Position numbers and translations under genes: made by a program
NCBI GenBank assembly: GCA_003105305.1
Contig: PQAQ01000185.1
Span: 1 to 5,678, forward strand
DNA: 5,678 bases
Direction: 5' to 3'
Source: Candidatus Methylomirabilota bacterium
Lineage (GTDB): Bacteria > Methylomirabilota > Methylomirabilia > Methylomirabilales > Methylomirabilaceae
Notes under the pieces: generated by a model
The model's input: the letters and a program-made list of their open reading frames with translations, nothing else
Told to the model about the DNA's origin: nothing
Databases searched by the model: none
Shown: positions 4,125 to 5,678 of the stretch, in pieces
How the letters are laid out: the number at the start of each line of letters is the position of its first letter
How positions within the stretch are numbered: position 1 is the stretch's first letter

Positions 4125-5252
4125 TCACCGTGAGGTGCGGTCGATCGCCGCAGCCTCCAACGTGGCGGCCAGTTCCCCCCAGGACAAGTGCTGCTGTTGT
4201 AGGATGTGTCGGCGGAATGTACCCGCCATGTCTTCCTCGTAGAAACGGATGATCGCTTTCGCCAGCGCCGCTGGATTGCGGGGCTCGACCAGAAAACCGG
4301 TCTCGCCGTCGCGGACCGCCTCCGGCAGCCCGCCCACGCGTGTGGCGACGACCGGCCGCTCAAAGGCATACGCGATCGGCACGATGGCGCTCTGGGTCGC
4401 CGATTCGTACGGCAGGACGACCAGGTCGGCCGCGGAAAAGTACAGGCTGACCTCCTCGTCCGGAACGAATCGATCGATGATCCGGACCTTCGATGCCAGG
4501 CCCAGTTCGTTGATGAGTTGCAGGCACCGGTCTTTTCCGTCATAAAACTCTCCAACCACCAGGAGGGTGCAATCGATTTGTTGTAGAACATGAGGCATGG
4601 CGTCGAGCAGGCACGGCAGTCCCTTGTAGCGGCGGATCAGACCGAAGAAGAGGAGTGTATTTCCGGAAAGGCCAAGACGGCGCTTGGCCTCCTCTTGATC
4701 GATCGGCTCCCCGAACCCCCGCCCTGGAGGATGGGGCGCCAGAAAGGTCGGGCCTCGCAGCCCGAGCGACTCCAGATTTCGCCGGTCGGTCTCAGAGTGG
4801 ACGAGCCACGCATCGCCGACGGTCAGCGCCCATCGGGTAAGGGCGGCTGCCAGAGGAAACGGCTCATGCGGCAAGGCGTTGTGGCAGATGAAGACCACCC
4901 GGCTCGCGCATCGCCTCCCGGCGACTCGAAGGGCGGTTCCGAGGCACGGCGCAAAAAACGGATGCCACCAGTGAACGATTACCAGGTCGGGAGCCATGTC
5001 GGCAATCCGGCGGCCCGCGCGCAGCCAGCTCAGCGGGTTGAGCGAGTCGAGCAGTGGTTCGATCGGAAGCCCCGCAGACGGGGCGGCCGGATCGTATTGC
5101 GTCCGCCCGGGGAAGAGCAGCGACGGGTACTGGCGCGAGAACGAGACGAGTGTGACAGTATGGCGAGCGGCGAGCTCCAGCGCCAACTGCTGATTATAAT
5201 GGCTGATCCCCCCTCGCAGGGGCGGCGCCGGGCCTATGAGGCAGATGTGCAC
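4125..5252 (-). CDS. GT4-family glycosyltransferase (GT-B fold)
   Basis: This 375-residue cytoplasmic or membrane-associated enzyme is likely to transfer a sugar from a nucleotide donor to a glycan or lipid-linked acceptor. The N-terminal acceptor domain starts HICLIGPAPPLRGGISHYN, with the glycine loop of family 4 enzymes, and has DLVIVHWWHPFF (~89-100). The donor domain has LLFFGLIRRYKGL (200-212), with the Arg and Lys expected to hold donor phosphates. It continues with SAADLVVLPYESATQS (273-288) and RPVVATRVGGLPEAVRDGETGFLVEP (split around 299-324). In the usual E-x7-E motif the first Glu (E283) is present but the second is not at the expected place; the TQS form occurs in some GT4 subgroups. 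The start codon is GTG (5252-5250) with only a weak purine-rich site upstream, and no in-frame ATG is better placed. Donor and acceptor cannot be told. Confidence 0.88.
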   Translation of the reverse strand: MHICLIGPAPPLRGGISHYNQQLALELAARHTVTLVSFSRQYPSLLFPGRTQYDPAAPSAGLPIEPLLDSLNPLSWLRAGRRIADMAPDLVIVHWWHPFFAPCLGTALRVAGRRCASRVVFICHNALPHEPFPLAAALTRWALTVGDAWLVHSETDRRNLESLGLRGPTFLAPHPPGRGFGEPIDQEEAKRRLGLSGNTLLFFGLIRRYKGLPCLLDAMPHVLQQIDCTLLVVGEFYDGKDRCLQLINELGLASKVRIIDRFVPDEEVSLYFSAADLVVLPYESATQSAIVPIAYAFERPVVATRVGGLPEAVRDGETGFLVEPRNPAALAKAIIRFYEEDMAGTFRRHILQQQHLSWGELAATLEAAAIDRTSR

Positions 5253-5460
5253 GGTGTCTCGCCTGAATCCGACACGACCATCATCAGATTATCGACTTTC
5301 AGTAACTCCGTATGCTATGTTAGCGGTCTGTTGAGCATCACAGAGACGACTGCGCACGCAGGCGACAGATCTCATATCCGTAGAAATGATGCGCTTCGTG
5401 CGTCACTGTACAGAGGGATGAGAGAAAAAGCAACTTGGCCGGCGCGGAGGCGGTGTTCCC
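5253..5460. other. Divergent intergenic region with possible promoters
   Basis: I see no gene here. The segment separates the leftward glycosyltransferase and the rightward beta-propeller gene, so it should hold promoters for both. For the plus strand TCGACT (5292-5297) and TATGTT (5316-5321), 18 bases apart, are a weak pair. For the minus strand only a GATAAT (5293-5288) stands out, without a good -35 partner. The two candidates touch, so shared control is possible but unproven. Confidence 0.3.
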
Positions 5461-5678
5461 GTGTTCACTAATCACAGGTTCTGCGGTGTGCTCGCGGCTG
5501 TAGGGTTGGCAGTGATCGTGAGTCAGGCTGGAGACCCGGCCGTGGCGTCGGCCCAGGTCTATGTGGCGAATAGCGGCTCGGGGACGGTCTCGGTTCTGAG
5601 CACCCCCGGCAACACGCTTGTCGCGGAGATTCCGGTGGACAGTCTTCCCTCGCGTATTGCCGTGACACCGGATGGGGC
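5461..5678 (+). CDS. Secreted YVTN-type beta-propeller protein, N-terminal part
   Basis: The frame starts at GTG 5461, ten bases after GGAGG (5446-5450), and stays open to the window edge (72 codons seen). A signal peptide covers roughly the first 30 residues: FTNHRFCGVLAAVGLAVIVS, then a Pro/Ala region ending VASAQ, with probable cleavage near AxA. It is followed at once by VYVANSGSGTVSVLSTPGNT and then IAVTPDG. Tyr-Val-(Thr/Ala)-Asn, a Gly-rich turn, VSV(I/L), and a closing P-x-x-(I/V)-A-(V/I)-(T/S)-P-D-G are the signature of YVTN beta-propeller repeats, so one blade is essentially complete. Such proteins are exported and often act in surface layers, adhesion or periplasmic binding. The length, blade count and any C-terminal anchor lie outside the window. 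The gene diverges from the glycosyltransferase gene. Confidence 0.8.
   Translation, partial: MFTNHRFCGVLAAVGLAVIVSQAGDPAVASAQVYVANSGSGTVSVLSTPGNTLVAEIPVDSLPSRIAVTPDG

Noticed and set aside
4121..4138. Hairpin CCTCACCGTGAGG between the convergent genes as a terminator
   Set aside because: The stem is only about five pairs, overlaps the glycosyltransferase stop codon and has no T-tract on either side.
4590..5471. 293-codon plus-strand open frame opposite the glycosyltransferase
   Set aside because: It is a shadow of the GT4 gene: Arg/Gly/Pro-rich, without domain motifs, while the opposite strand carries a coherent GT4 protein.
1..5678. CRISPR arrays, tRNA or rRNA genes, riboswitches
   Set aside because: I found no regularly spaced repeats, no cloverleaf or rRNA-like sequence and no known riboswitch pattern in reading both strands.

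Overview
The window comes from a GC-rich bacterial chromosome, in a cell-surface polysaccharide (exopolysaccharide, capsule or O-antigen) neighbourhood flanked by a decayed island of toxin-antitoxin modules. Taxonomy cannot be fixed from the sequence. High GC, GT4 and nucleotide-sugar genes, a YVTN beta-propeller and dense MazF/PIN modules would suit an environmental Gram-negative lineage such as NC10, Nitrospirota or a deltaproteobacterium. That is inference only.

Layout. Bases 1-700 (minus strand) hold one apparently intact ribbon-helix-helix antitoxin gene (354-635) with a clear promoter, a palindromic operator and a strong ribosome binding site. Its toxin has collapsed to a C-terminal MazF scrap (245-353). 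Beyond that lies a second scrap: the tail of another probable antitoxin overlapping (ATGA) the start of a second, frameshifted MazF toxin (1-210). Bases 714-1012 hold two more fragments. One is a 17-codon tail of a nucleotide-sugar dehydrogenase gene, which repeats the end of the intact copy at 1742-1799. The other is the last ~63 codons of an unidentified protein. Bases 1013-1680 hold a complete PIN-domain toxin with a small 57-residue partner gene and their own promoter.

Bases 1745-3067 encode a full-length UDP-GlcNAc dehydrogenase-type enzyme (WbpA-like, minus strand). Bases 3068-3531 are non-coding, with a possible promoter for that gene and several small dyads in front of the next one. 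Bases 3532-4092 (plus) encode an exported protein of unknown function. Bases 4125-5252 (minus) encode a GT4-family glycosyltransferase. From 5461 (plus) a secreted YVTN beta-propeller protein begins and runs off the window.

How it fits together. The dehydrogenase would supply a UDP-N-acetyl-hexosaminuronate and the glycosyltransferase would add a sugar to a growing glycan, so both fit one surface-glycan pathway. The two exported proteins point to the envelope, but their link to the glycan is unproven. I see no clearly new multi-gene system. The most interesting material is the 1.7 kb mosaic downstream of the dehydrogenase: an orphan antitoxin, two dead MazF toxins, a live-looking PIN module with a partner I cannot place in a family, and a duplicated dehydrogenase tail that records past rearrangement.
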